This document shows positions 1 to 12,700 of a stretch of 64,000 bases of DNA, one piece after another. Origin of the DNA: Lycocorax pyrrhopterus obiensis. Lineage: Eukaryota; Chordata; Aves; Passeriformes; Paradisaeidae. The translations under genes and the position numbers were made by a program. The DNA lies in assembly GCA_014706295.1 (NCBI GenBank), contig JACSVZ010000011.1:10570163-10634162 (forward strand). Direction: 5' to 3'. Positions within the stretch are counted from its first letter, which is position 1, and every line of letters begins with the position of its first letter. The notes below the pieces were generated by a model. The model was not told where the DNA came from, searched no databases, and worked only from the letters and a program-made list of their open reading frames with translations.

Positions 1-491
1 CATGTCTCCCACTGACACTTGCTCTCATTGCTCTTTGCTGCAAAAATCTGTGCTGTGAACACAGTTTGACATTTCCTGACATTTCATGAACTAATTACAC
101 TACAAATAATTAAGCATGTTCACATCTGTAACAAACGAAGGCAAAATGGTTGTCAGCAACTGTGATTGATGACCTCCCTGAGACTTTATCTGATGAGATT
201 CTTCCCCACTATAGGCAAAACCTGGATGCCACTGCGTTTGCAATAATGCCTTCAGCCCTTTTCATCAGATCAAACCAATGAGATGCTTGAAGAAAAGGAT
301 GGGAAAATTAATGACTACAATGAAATATTTGCATTTTTTCCAGGCCTGGAAAAAACAATGAACAAGAGATGTGACAACCTCAATTATTTGGTGATGCTAA
401 GAGCTCCGAGACAGCTCCTGCTGGAAAGAGCTGTTGGGAAGCCTGGGGGTGTCAAGTCAGCTAGAAAAATGGCAGGTGACAAGGACAACAG

Positions 492-509
492 TTTTTTTTT
501 TTTTTTTTT
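492..509. repeat. Poly-T homopolymer run (T18)
   Basis: Uninterrupted run of 18 T. It could be an old reverse-oriented retroposon tail, but no retroposon body is recognisable beside it. Confidence 0.9.
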
Positions 510-833
510 AACACTACCCAGACCCACATAGCTTAGTTAAAAAGACAAATTGCAGCCTTGTGTTTCTTCTTTAGGGAGGGGGAATATGTCAGCTTTGAAA
601 CACAACCTTCTTTGAATGCAGTGCTGGAGCAAAAATTATATTGGTAAAGGTTTTCTCCTCCAGAGACAACATAAACAAATATAATTCACTGGTGCTAATG
701 GTCTTTAAAGGGAAGAAAAACAGCACAGTCAATATCCTATGTGCTATAGTCAGTGATGGAAAAATACATCTATATGTGTATTTGTATGATATATGTACAC
801 AAATAAATATGTATGCCAAAAAATTTAAAGTTT

Positions 834-862
834 ATGTGCATGTGTGTGTGCATGTGTATATG
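834..862. repeat. TG-rich interrupted microsatellite
   Basis: Alternating TG units interrupted by CA and TA steps. Confidence 0.75.
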
Positions 863-1355
863 GAAATTTTACAACACATGGATAAACAGATTAAACATGA
901 CACTCAGAACCACCTTGCAGTATGAGGATAATTTTACACATATACAGACTGCCTGCAGAGCAACCAAAATGCCCTTCATCCCGAAAGAAAATAAAAAAAG
1001 AGGGAAGAAAATCACAACCGTTGAAAATGAGGAGTACATATGATTATAATTTCTGTATTTGTGAGAGCTGCTGTGCAGCTGTGCTTTCAAGTCCTTCGAA
1101 AACAAAGAGTAAAATAAAAAGGAAACAACCTCTGGTGCACTACAGCATTTTGCTTTTTCAAGACCATACTAACAGTATTCTTACATTAATAATAATAATA
1201 AGGGATATGAGAGGAGTTCAGCAAACAAGAACTAGGAGAGCTGAATAGTAGCTGGGACACAGGGCTGGAAAACAGGGACTCTTTACTTCTGCTTCTACCT
1301 GATGCTGAGAACACAAACTTCAGCAGCCCTATGTATTAAAAATAGAAAAAAAAAG

Positions 1356-1372
1356 TATATATATATATATAT
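1356..1372. repeat. (TA)n microsatellite
   Basis: About eight TA units, preceded by an A-rich run. Confidence 0.9.
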
Positions 1373-1549
1373 TTTCTAGGGTAATAATGCTTACCTATCT
1401 CACCAGACTATTACAAGGATTAATTAACACTCTCAATGTGATTTGAGCATCTTGATTGTCACAAGAGTGTCAATTACGATTCCTCCAGACCTTCTGGTGA
1501 GCGATGAATGCCGTGCCTGAGGGACCATCCCTATGGATAGGGTGTTTCC

Positions 1550-1566
1550 CCCAGGGCAGCCCTGGG
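1550..1566. repeat. GC-rich 8-bp inverted repeat with 1-bp centre
   Basis: CCCAGGGC at 1550-1557 and its reverse complement at 1559-1566 form a compact palindrome in a locally GC-rich patch. It could be a chance palindrome or a dimeric factor site. Confidence 0.8.
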
Positions 1567-1825
1567 AGATACTGGTTGCTCATGGAGCAGCAAGAACCTC
1601 CCGAGGGGAGGGCTCCATAAAGAGGGGTGCAGCATCAAGAAGCAATGGCTCATGCAGCTGCCAAGAGGACGTACAGGAGCAAACTCTAACTTTCTTTGAA
1701 GGCCAAGTTGCAATGTATCTTCATGTCAGCAGGCAAAATGTCTCTTTAAAAGCCCCAAAACTCATTCTGCTAATTGGTAAGTGCGCTGCATCTTCCTTGC
1801 TCCGCGCCTCGCCTGTGGTATGACA

Positions 1826-1839
1826 GTTGCCACGGTAAC
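1826..1839. promoter_or_regulatory. RFX-type X-box motif
   Basis: The sequence GTTGCCACGGTAAC matches the symmetric X-box bound by RFX factors: GTTGCC, a two-base spacer, then GGTAAC. The flanking bases extend the dyad imperfectly (ACAGTT on the left, AACTGT on the right). About 25-40 bases upstream is a small run with several CpGs, uncommon in this window. RFX sites often lie close to transcription starts of ciliary genes, but no such gene is visible here, so an enhancer site or chance match is equally possible. Confidence 0.5.
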
Positions 1840-1859
1840 TGTTTATTTCTATCGAATTA

Positions 1860-4800
1860 CAAAACAAACACAATCAAAGAAAACCAATATTCCTTTTCCT
1901 AAGAACTTTCTGCCTGGAGTACCTTATCCCTTTATTCTGCATTTTTACTTTTAACTTGTCCATAAGGAAGCATTAGTTCCTTTTGGTGTTACTAGTTATA
2001 CTAATACAGGTACGTTACAACAAACCCATAAAATGACTAATTACAGTGTACTTTAGAAGCAGAAGACACTTGTATTTTTGTGATTTGATGCACTGCATGG
2101 GTTGAGTCAAGTGTTGGGAAAAGGCTGGTGGCAGGTCCCACCACCCTCAGGCATGACGTAAGAGCCTTGCCATAGCCCACAGGAGGTCTAGACCCTGCAG
2201 ATGGATTTGGGATGCCCAATACAACAAGCTGTCCACATCCACTAAACTTTATACTTTGGTCTTGCCACTGCTACAGCCCTCTGAGGCTTTAAAATCATGT
2301 TCCGAGCTTCCAGGGTTACGGGGAAGGAAGTGTGCTCACCTCTGCAAACCATTGTGACACTACAAAGAAAAGGGTGCTGTGCCTATTCAGTGCTGTCACT
2401 GCTATTGCTGGAGGAAATCAAAATCATTTAGATATAATTTTGTGCCCAGGTAAAAACAGAAACCCAGCCCAGGACAGGGTAGGGACCCAAGACATGATGA
2501 TGCCTGTGCCACCCAGCCCTATGTGCCAAGAGCATCTGACATCCTGTGAAGGGTTACTAAAACAAGGCTGGCAGGTTAATGCAGTAGAGGGAACAGCAGC
2601 AAAACAAACCATGAGAGGCTTCTATAATAATTTATTGACTGTTAAACGTGGAACTGAGTTTGCTTATGATTTTTTTCCCCCACCAAATGTACTCTAGTAC
2701 AAGAAATTCCTTATGATTTTTTGCCAATGTGCTGGTGCAGACAGGAGTTAGGAGAGGCCCCAAGGAGTGTCATTCTGCCAGCAAAAGCAAGAAAAGCCAC
2801 TTACCTATATGTTATTATGCATATTCCCATTCACAAGTCACAAAAATACTTACATCCTCGCCTGACTGTTTAGGACCTTCTCCTCCACTTTTGTATGGTT
2901 ACAACTACAACTGAAAGCCTCCTCCACTGACAGCTGCAAGTACTCAAGCAGGAATATCCTATTCCCAAGGAGAACTGGCTTTAAAACAGACTGAGGAATG
3001 AAAGATAATGGAAAAGGTACAATTTATTCTTCTATGAGTTAATAAGGCTGTGACTCAATTAAACCATTGCTTTTCCACCTTGCCGTTCTTCTTGTGTGGC
3101 TGAGCAGATTAATTCTGCCTGTACTTGGACATTTGCTGCATTAACTTTGTCTGAAGTTCTCATATGCAGAGTAGATGGGATGTTATAAGCCAGGTGTCCA
3201 CGTAAATGGACACCTGCTGCCCTTGAAACATTACATTTTTAAACTGTTAGGTAAATAAGAGTCTTTATTCTTTAACACAGAAGTCAGTCACACCATGGCA
3301 TTGACCAAATCAAGCAACAAATAAGATTTAAGTGTATCCAGTATTTTTCAGGAAAATGTCTAAGTCAAACAGATTAAATGCCTTGGCACTGGTTCCAGTG
3401 TAGGATTTTGTGCTCAGCAGCTGGCATTTCAAGTCTTAAAATTTTGAGTACATTAACCTGACTGTGAAAGGGGTTTAGAGGAAGTGTTTGGGACTCCCAT
3501 GCAGTCTTTCAGTGCAAATGTATGATTGCTATCTACACTTGGCCTGAACTCTCTCAAAGTCTGACAGTTTGTTACTTTTGCACACACATTTAATTTTACA
3601 GCCAAGAAGTCTCATTCAGTAGAATGCACAAAGTGCATAACAGAAATTGCATAAATATTTGCTGGATTAGGCCTTGTTTTTATAAAGGAGCAACCAATGT
3701 AAGCTGAATTCTGGCAATAAATCTGTATCTAAATTGACCCCTGTGTCTCAGTTTGATTTCAATATCTTCTAATCCCTCCTCACAAAACAAATTGCATCAA
3801 CCATGAGTACAGTTAGCCAACTACATTTCTCACTGTTTTTGTTCCTCCTCATAAGTTCTTCCGACAGATTAAATGCTGATGCACTGAACTAACTGCTCTT
3901 GGCTGAGGTGGGCAGGAGTAATTTGATTAGTATAGATTCTGGATTTGGTAAGTACTGTATCAGTATCCTCCCTAGAAAATAGGTGACATGTCATGGGATA
4001 TTAAGTATGGCCATTTAATGTAAAAACTCAGATAATACATGAGTTAAATGGACAAAATGAGAGAAAGCTTTTAAGCATTCTCCCAAGACAGATTGCAGAA
4101 TAATATTACTGTACACGCAAGTAGAGCTGATTGACACAGTCAGAAGGCCATTATACTGGCATGGTATAAAATCATTATAGCAAAAAGCATTTCAGAGCTG
4201 CAGAGTGATAGTAGCAACATATAATGAATTATCAATAAAGAAGTGGTGATTCAGTTACATTACATATGAATAGAAAGCTTCCTGTTATATAATTTAAACC
4301 TGCCAGCCTGACAAGTGACTTGAATATTCAATTCCTTCTCTAGGTGTATGAATCATCCTTTAACTTTACCGGAGACTGCAATTTTGTAGGGCAGGCCAGA
4401 AACTGAGTTATGGTAAGCAGTGTTTTTAAAGAAAGGTTGGTTGAGCAGATTTCAACAAGGTAGCCTCTGCCGAGATTCTATTTAAACTCTCATGGTAACA
4501 GCATCAGCCTTTGAGATGATGCTATTAAATAAATATTTCTTCTGGTTTATGGCAAATTAACATAAAGTACAGTCTTTCAGCAAGTCAACGGCACCAATAT
4601 TTAATGGTTTTGATTTTATCTTACCATGAAGCCCTTGAAGTTCATATTGTCACAAATTACCATTAGTGACAAAGCGCTGAGAAAAACAATCCCCAAACTA
4701 CCAGTACCAAATCTCTGTCTTTTGAAGGCTGTGCTCCTGAAGGAGGCTTGTCTCAGACCTCGCTCCTGCACGAAGCTCCTCTGAACCCAACTACAGCGTG

Positions 4801-6025
4801 TTAGTTAAGTATTGCAACATGATCCCATGGGAGGATTAGGACCTCTGGGAAAATTACAGGTCTTTTTAAATGATTATATAGTATCTGCAGTGCTAACATA
4901 ATACCTAAGTCAAAGATAACTGCACTGGAAGCTTAAGAGTAATTAACTTTAAAGTTCAGGGAAACAGGAGGATTCAGTTTGAATGCCCTCAGTGCTAGAA
5001 CCAAAGTCACAATCAACAAACAGGAAAGATTGAGGAGCTGAAAATGATCCAGCTGCAATAAATATGGGTATAATATTACCCACTCCACATTCTGAAAATA
5101 AATACATTCACAACAATGTCAAACACAAGAATTTAAAAGTTTTGAGTAGTTCTAACTTGACTTTCAGCATTGTTAAACTCTTGCATGTCTAAGACACATT
5201 TTTGTATTTTTTTTTAATATATAGAAATTGAGTCTTACAAAGCACATGATTTTGTAGATAAATTATATTGCATAGCTGCAATATTGGAAGGTAATGCTAC
5301 ACAGATATGTATCTATATATACACATATATATATCCCAGTATTATAAACACTCCAAGAAAATTGACAATGTTGACAAAACTGTTCTAGTAAGACTTTCTT
5401 CAACTGTTGTCTGAATACGGTGATTTAAAAAAGGCTTTCAACTCAGCATGTTTGCCTAAATATGATGGGCTGCTATTTCAGAATTCCTCAGTATCCAGTG
5501 ACTCCCATTTCAGACATTTCACCTTCTGTCTACTACTCCTTCTTTCTCTTCTCTATTAAGGATGGTACATTTACAAATGACAGAGAAAACACCACCTCTT
5601 CCCTTTCCCTAACCTGTTAGAAGCCTGCAGCTGAAGACATTTCTTTTACTGCGCTGAACGCTCCTGGGACTAAAGGCAGCTCAGAAATTTAATCACAGAC
5701 CGAGAGCTAGTAGCTAGATTGAAGCTCGAAAAGGCCTTAAAGGAGGCAATGGGAACATGGATTACTGCCTCACAACCACTAATTAGTAACAAAACTTCAA
5801 GAAAAGAGCTCCGAACATTTACATGAATTTTTGCTGCCTCCAAAGATCAGGGGTGTAAAGGAATTTAACTTTTCAAGTGGAGGTGTTTAAAAACAAATCT
5901 TTCTTTACACAGACAGAATTGTGTTGATCACAGAGCTGACTTGTGCCATTTTAAGGCTCTGTTCTTATCTGTTTTAAAGATAAAATAATTATTGGGAGTA
6001 TATGGTTTGGGAGAAAGAAAGATTT
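1860..6025. other. Non-coding stretch, no gene recognised
   Basis: AT-rich unique-looking sequence. Only an AT-rich run (5306-5334) and short T runs stand out. No exon-like frame with splice signals was found, and no transposon ends were recognised. Confidence 0.65.
5306..5334. repeat. AT-rich TA/CA microsatellite
   Basis: Interrupted TA repeat with a short ACAC break. Confidence 0.75.
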
Positions 6026-6029
6026 ATGA

Positions 6030-6278
6030 GTGCATGACCTGGCAGTCAGAAACAACCAAATACTCATATTGGCTCTAAAATAATCTCCTGTGCAAATCAC
6101 TGTAATCTTGGGCAAACCACTCAACTTCTCTGCCTCAGCATTCCCGACTTTCGGGCAGAGGTACAGCTAGTTGCTCATCACAAGAATGTTGTAAAAATTA
6201 ATTAGCAAAATGGCTATAAAGCACTGAGGATGAAAAACGTGCTAAAAGCTAAGCATTATAATTAGTGTTATTTAATGC
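6030..6278 (+). mobile_element. Ancient MIR/CORE-like SINE fragment
   Basis: The middle reads like the conserved core of MIR-type SINEs: CTTGGGCAAACCACTCAACTT, shortened here, followed by a CTCTGCCTCAG-like block. The right part resembles the LINE-type 3' tail of this class: GTTGTAAAAATTAATTAGC, then GGCTATAAAGCACTGAGGATG, then an ATTATAATTAGTGTTA end (about 6190-6272). The 5' tRNA-like head is poorly preserved. Such SINEs are old in amniotes, consistent with the heavy decay. The family name is from memory. Confidence 0.55.
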
Positions 6279-6403
6279 ATCTTTAAAAATCAAATTATAT
6301 TTTTTTCTTTTCCTTTAATAATGAAATTACACAATGACTTTAAGAAATGACAAAGTAATTTGAAGTAAATGACTGGCCTGTAAAATTGAAACACACCCTA
6401 AAA

Positions 6404-6427
6404 TGTGGTTATTATAAAATAACCACA
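6404..6427. promoter_or_regulatory. Paired inverted RUNX-type motif
   Basis: TGTGGTTATT at 6404-6413 is followed by a four-base spacer and its exact reverse complement at 6418-6427. Each arm contains the RUNX core TGTGGTT, or AACCACA on the other strand. This is a direct sequence observation; factor binding is inferred from motif knowledge. Confidence 0.55.
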
Positions 6428-6429
6428 CA

Positions 6430-6780
6430 CCCTGATAGTTAGCACTGCTTGAGCTATGTATAACCTTAACTCAGTCGTGCATTATTAAGTGGAGGAGGAT
6501 CAGCAATTACAAAAGGGAGAGCGAGTGCTGATGCGTGTTAAATACATGTTACCTCTTTGGCATCAGCAAATTTGGTGCATCCATTCCTGGCAAAGAAAAG
6601 CATGCTGGGCAAATTAGACTTGTGGCACAAAAGGATTAATTAGGGTACAGCTAATACAAGCAATGTTTAGACATGAATCAAGAAATTTAGGACACGGGGC
6701 TTATGGTGCACTGAATAATTGGCAACACCATAAAAGAAAGAAAGGACGTGAACTAATTTCACATTTACAAGAAGCAGAAA
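6430..6780. promoter_or_regulatory. Putative regulatory, CNE-like segment
   Basis: The segment is free of recognisable repeats and contains a homeodomain core TAATTA (6637-6642) and a TGCTGATGC/GCATCAGCA inverted pair (6526-6534 and 6560-6568). It lies directly after the RUNX-type palindrome. The texture resembles conserved non-coding elements near developmental genes. Conservation was not tested. Confidence 0.3.
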
Positions 6781-6784
6781 GTTC

Positions 6785-9700
6785 TACCCCAGCTCCTGCA
6801 TGGTGAAGAATTATGCACTGCAGGTTTCTTTTGAAATGCTTCATATTACCACACAAATTGTTTTCTTGTGTTTATGCTCATCCTCCCTCATTGTATTTAA
6901 ATGTGAGCGATTTAAGGCTAAAAAAGTCAACAGGTATTTATTCCCTTAATAGAGCAGATAAAACAAGACAGGAGACAAATAAGACTGTTGGGAAGTTAGG
7001 AGGCTGCTGTTAGGATGCAGGAACCATAGCTGGTGACTGCAGGAATGCATGGATACAACACAGCACGGAGCTGCACAGAGGGATCCAAGCCGGCTCGCTC
7101 AGCACCAGAAGCTGGGGAGTGCTGATAGCACAACTCCCCTGGCCTACTCCTTGCTTGGTTAATTCACCCTGCTTTTTTTTTGAAAGAAGGAAAGGTAGAA
7201 TAGTGTCTTGTACCCTGCAGTGGCACGTGGGCACAGTCTGTGCTTTATTTGCCTTAGTTCCCTATCTGTAAGTGGCTGTGAATCTCTACTGTTCAGTGAA
7301 GCTGTTGGAAAAAGAATTGCCTTCCCCATCTTTGCTCCAAAACAACAAACACATTTCCTAAAACATTCCCAGAAGTGTTAAGAGCAAGAGTTCTCAGAGT
7401 TTTGTAATACTAGCAGACTGAACACAGCCAAAGGGACAGCGAACAGCATCTGCTCAGGGTGATGCCTGAGCTGAGCACAGAACCCACCTCCAGCCCACAA
7501 AAACCCTCTGTGAAAATTGTGTCCATTAGGTCCATAAAATACAACAAATCATATATTCTCTTTTTAAAATATTTAATATTTTGCTTACAAATATATATAG
7601 TTAAAATATGTTTCAAAATATTTAATGCAAAAATTTCCATTAAGCCTATCCAAAACTCAAATAAAATATATTCTAAAATTATTTTGTACATTTTATATAT
7701 TGTTTCTATCCATCTTTTATGGACATTGGAGGCCAGGAAAAAAGAGTACCCTATACCAGAGAAATAAAAGAATAACATAAAAATGGGGAGAAAAGTAATC
7801 AACCAGCCATTCTTAAAGCAAATGCTTCCTCAATTCAGTACCACTGATCATATTCCCTATTCAGCACTCAAATTCCTTGTTTTTCCAGGGAAAATTAAAG
7901 TCTTGCTTGCCAGTAATATTGTTCCAGTCCTGTACAGCTCAGCAGATGCAGCAGGGCACAAGTTCTGCCTGCACCTCCAGCCCAACAACCACCAGGGCCA
8001 GCCCTCCAAGGCTGTGACAGATGCACAGCATCTGAGCTCCCCTTCCATGCGGGGTGCTCCAAATCACTGGATTTACATGTAAAGTTTCTCCTCCTTAGCT
8101 GTGATTTATTTTCGGGGAAATTAAACCTTATATTCAAATATTGGTTTTCATTAAATCACTTTAAATTATATTTAAATAATTCTCAATCTCCTCTGTAATT
8201 AAACATACTAAGGACCAATTTCCATCTTTTATTGAGGAAGCTTGACTTTGCCAAGTTCCTAAAACCTGTGACACAGTAGGACAGAGAGCCTCCTGTTATT
8301 TTGAATCCTTTTCTGAGTTTTGCTTACAAGCCCTACTTTCTGGAGAAACGAAAAATCAGCTCCTACAAGGACTCACATTTTAATCACTTCAGGTTAACAT
8401 AACACCTTAAAGGGCAGTTTCCCTTTCCTTTCCATCTCACGATTTGCTCCACTCCATCTGCCAATGCAATGCTCTTCCAGGATCACCCATTTGCCCTACA
8501 CTCACATAACCTCCAAGTCCTTTCCTCATTTTGAAAATCAAATTAATTTTGTTAGCAACAGAATAAAAATTTGCTGAAAACACTAAGTAGATATAATGTA
8601 TTATTGCCCATGGTGAATCTCACCCAGTTCGACCCGAAGTTTTTGACGTTTCCATTTAATTAAGAGTAATATGCTTTTAAAGACTCATTTAGTTACTTCT
8701 GTTTTTGTTGCACTTGAATGGCACTATAAAAGCCAAAAAGAGTCACAACAGAAGTGCCAGAACCATGTTTCAATAAAAAAAATTGCTGGAAAACATTGCC
8801 TAGGAGTGAACAAAGCTATTAATAAAACTGAATACCTTTAGCAAACAACTTTTTTTTGTCAGGTTCAGTTCTAAAGAGCAGTTTCTTAGTTTAAAAAAAT
8901 TGACCTGAAGTTGAAAAGATGAAAGTTCAGAAGAGAAAAAATTAAATAAAATAATCGTCAACTATTTCATGATGAGCTGACATCACCCGCATAATTTCTA
9001 TGCCTCTCCTGCTCTTTCACACAGATCCAGTGTGAAAACTGAGTTTACTGGTCAAGGGTGAATCCAACACAGCGCACTCCCACTTTCACAGAAATCCTTT
9101 GGTTTCTCCTCTGTTCAGCTTCTGCTAATCTGATGAAATCAGAATTGTAGCTCCATTTCCTGCTCTGTTTCTTCCTCGTTTCAGCTCCCTGCTGTTTGTT
9201 TCTAGGATATTCTCGTCCCTGCTGAGTGTATATTTTACTCTCTTTTAGAAGAGCCCTGATCATGTTTCTCTTTCTCACACTATCTGTTACTGACGCTTGC
9301 TATGGGAATCGCCAGCCGGCAGCGAGACCCCAGTGCTTCGAGCATCTGGGCAGTTATCCTGAGCTAATAGAATCACTTTAGCAGCTCATGTTAACCGTGG
9401 TTAACAATTGGTTGTTTTTACTCCTTCACACTTCCTTGGATCTTAAAAGAAGAATGGCATTGAAAAGAAGCATTTTGTGCCTATAAGATGGACTAAATTT
9501 AACAGTGGTGTAAACAAGGAGAAATCTCTTGAACCTAAAAAAAAAACCAAACAAAGAACCCTAAGATATATCTTTTTTTACTGTCCAGGCTAAATGGATT
9601 TTGTCAAGAGGGGTTAGTTCATTTCTGTTCCCTCAGATGGGGAGCCTCATATGAACATGTGACCATGAAAATAAGATTTATTTATGCAATGATGTAAAAC

Positions 9701-12700
9701 TGACACGATGGTATCTCACCCTATTGACAGGTCAGGAATTGACCCACTGTCTTCTGCTCCTGCCAGCCAAGGTATCACAGCCTGTGGAGGCTTGTGCCTG
9801 GAACTGCTGCTCCAGGGTTTGCCCAGCTGCCACCACACACTTCTGGAAAACAGAGGTCAAGTCTGCAACCAGCCTGACCAAGAGGAAGCTGCTAGGCTTC
9901 CAACGAAGTGTATTTATTATTTATTAGATTGTAAGGTTGGACAGACTAACTTTCCAAATCTGTGAGGGCAAACAAAACCAGAAGAGATTGGTGGGACAAG
10001 AATGAAGAGTACAAGAGGCCTCTGAAAATGTGGGAATGGTGCTCCATACTGCCAAACTGCTAAGCTGCATAGCCAGATGCCTCCCAGTGTAGTTATTACT
10101 AATTCCTACCTCATTAACTTATTTTCTGATCTCCTCCCAAAAACGTATGTTTTTTTCCCTTGTGATCCAACACACAAGAGAGGCTGTCTCTAATTCAGCC
10201 ATTCTGCTAAGTCTTGCAAGAATGCTGCCATAGGATCATGGGTGATGATCCAAGAGAAAAGATGCTTTAGCTGAATACATATTGCCCCTGCCATTCTGAA
10301 TCAACATCCCTTGAGGGGATAGAGGTTTTCCCTCATCCCCTTCTGCCACTTGGCTGGGCAGCTCATGCCTCTGTCTCTAAGCTGTATGGCCCAGGTGGGG
10401 CCATACAGCTAAACTTCATGGTCATCAGCCCCTCTTCATCTCCAAACACAAGAGCATGTCCCCAGCATGCCAATCCAACACTCCTGAAGCCAGCAAGGTT
10501 ACTACCTGCGTGTAAGGTCTTTCTTCGCTAGGGAACGCCTAATATGCTACTTGTTCTGGAAAACTCCCTCAGGCAGCTACATGCCTGTGAAAAAGTCGAG
10601 TTGCCTCTGGGGCAATGTGCTTCTAGGGCCTGGATCTGTCTGCAAGTGTGCTTTGGAGGCGGAAGAAAGGCTTGTCACTGATCCCAGTGCAGCTGGCAGG
10701 GCTGCAGCTGAGCTGCGAATGAGCTACAAATTAGTCCAACATTTAAATGCTCACTTCTAAAGATAAAAGCCAACTAAGCCTCACACAGTAGCTTTTCCTA
10801 AGGAATGGGAAGTGTCTCTAAGAATAACCATAGCTGCTGAGGAGCGGTCAGGGTTCATGAGAGCTGCCTGACATCACACCAGGAAGCTTCATGCTGCAAT
10901 GTGATACTTTTAGAAAAGACTTCACTGCCTTACTGGTTACCATTATCAAACACCACGGCGTCATCCTCACAGACAGGGCCCTTTACAGCTCACATGTGTG
11001 GAGCCAGGTCTGCCTGCTTCCCAAAGATATTAAGATGCCACCTAAAGCTCCAGCTACATAAGTACTTTATGCTTTAACCTCTGTAGAGCACCTTAAAAAG
11101 TGGTGCCATGGCAGCTGTGTCCCAATGGACAGCTCTCCCTAGCCCAACACCAAAGGGCAGCATTCAGGGGCACTTGGGTTTCCGCAGAACAAGACAAAAC
11201 GACCAGAAACTTTTATCAGGAAGAAACAAAATGAGAATGTAATCCACATAATCCAGTCCTCAAGTGACTGTGATTGTTAACAGCCTTTTCTAAAAGAAAC
11301 TGCAGAACTAAGCTTAAATAGAACATATTGATGTGCTGAGTGACAGAAGTTCCTCACTGGAATAAACACAGAATGTAGACGGCCCTCCTGTACAGATGTA
11401 TGCCTTCTTCCTCATACATTTCCCCCCTTGTGTATTAATGTATGTGATTAATGTTTTTGTGTTTTCAGCAAAAAAACCCCAAATGAAACAAACAAAAAAC
11501 CCTCTAGAAGTGCAAAACTGGGAGCAACGTTCAAAGTATATGGCTTATATGCCTGAAAATGTTTGTTTTGACTTTCTTGTACTGAGACAAATGTTAAAAC
11601 TTCTAAGAACATTTTATGAATTCTTGCCACACTAAATAGCGTGTTCCAACTCAAGATATACCTCTAAAACAGTCTTTTCAGCATAAACAAAATGATGTCA
11701 TATTGACAGAGGGAAGAGCAAAGCCTGGCTGTTTAATTTGGAAGATTGCTAAAAGCGATACATTTAACTCTTCTTGTCTAACAATGGAATGTTTTTATAG
11801 TTCACAATACCTAACACCCTTGTTCATATAAAACAAGTCGTCTTGAGTTCCTGTTGAACTAATACACATCCTATTCTTTTTCTGTCTCTTTCTGCAACAT
11901 TAGGAAAGAAAAATAAATGTGTATCAAAATAAAATCCCATTTTCATCCAACTGCATCAAATGCATTTAACATTTTAAAGCATTTACAGAAGTAGATTAGA
12001 AATCTACACAGAACACTTAAGAAGAATACAAATGTTTCAGTTATGCTCTAGCTGTATCATGGATATCTCCAGACAATACAGTTTTCAGTCCAGTGTTATT
12101 TTCCCCTATTTGTGGTGCTCATGTTGCTCCTCCTATTGTTTTCATTTCATATCTTACTTTCCTTTTCCCTGTCTTCTCCCTTCCCTAATTCTCTTTTCCC
12201 CCTTTTCTATTGCTTTTGAGTTTGGTATTGTTTTCTCCCCTTAATTTTTTTTCTCTCTAACACCATTTCTGTCCTCCCTCTGCATGGCTCGCCGTTGTAC
12301 CCAAGGTCCCTTATTTTCCTCTCCCCATGCTTTACTGACACTGCAGCCTTTTGAAGGATGACAGGTATGTACAAAGCCCAATTCCTGATTGGGGCTTCCA
12401 TGCACAACACACCCTCTCGCCCACATATTGAGTTCATTATATTACAAAATATGTTGATCTTTGGAAATGGGAACACTGTTGATAAGAAGAAACATTCTTA
12501 TAGATTGTCCTCTCCAAAACATCAGATAAACTATGAGAGCTCTCCACATTAGCACCTCGTGGGCTGATCAGATGTGGACTGTGTGGAAATGGGGACACAG
12601 AAGCAGAAGAACTATGATGGAAAGCCAAGCCAAATACTTATTTTTAAAAGCAGTTACCACCTTCCTCAGGAAGATCTAAAAGGAAAGAATAAGGACAAGC

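Larger units (their letters stand above)
1..1500. other. Non-coding AT-rich stretch with simple repeats
   Basis: No exon, RNA gene or recognisable transposon is seen. The stretch holds a T18 run at 492-509, a TG-rich patch at about 834-862 and a TA dinucleotide run at 1356-1372. Short open frames here have no acceptor/donor support and overlap low-complexity sequence, so they are treated as chance. Confidence 0.7.

Noticed and set aside
7232..7272. MIR-core-like string TGCCTTAGTTCCCTATCTGT
   Set aside because: Too short and isolated, with no supporting head or tail. The similarity could be chance.
7410..7802. 130-codon minus-strand open frame rich in Phe, Ile and Tyr
   Set aside because: The composition follows the AT-rich DNA. 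An open frame of similar length exists on the opposite strand. No signal of selection is visible.
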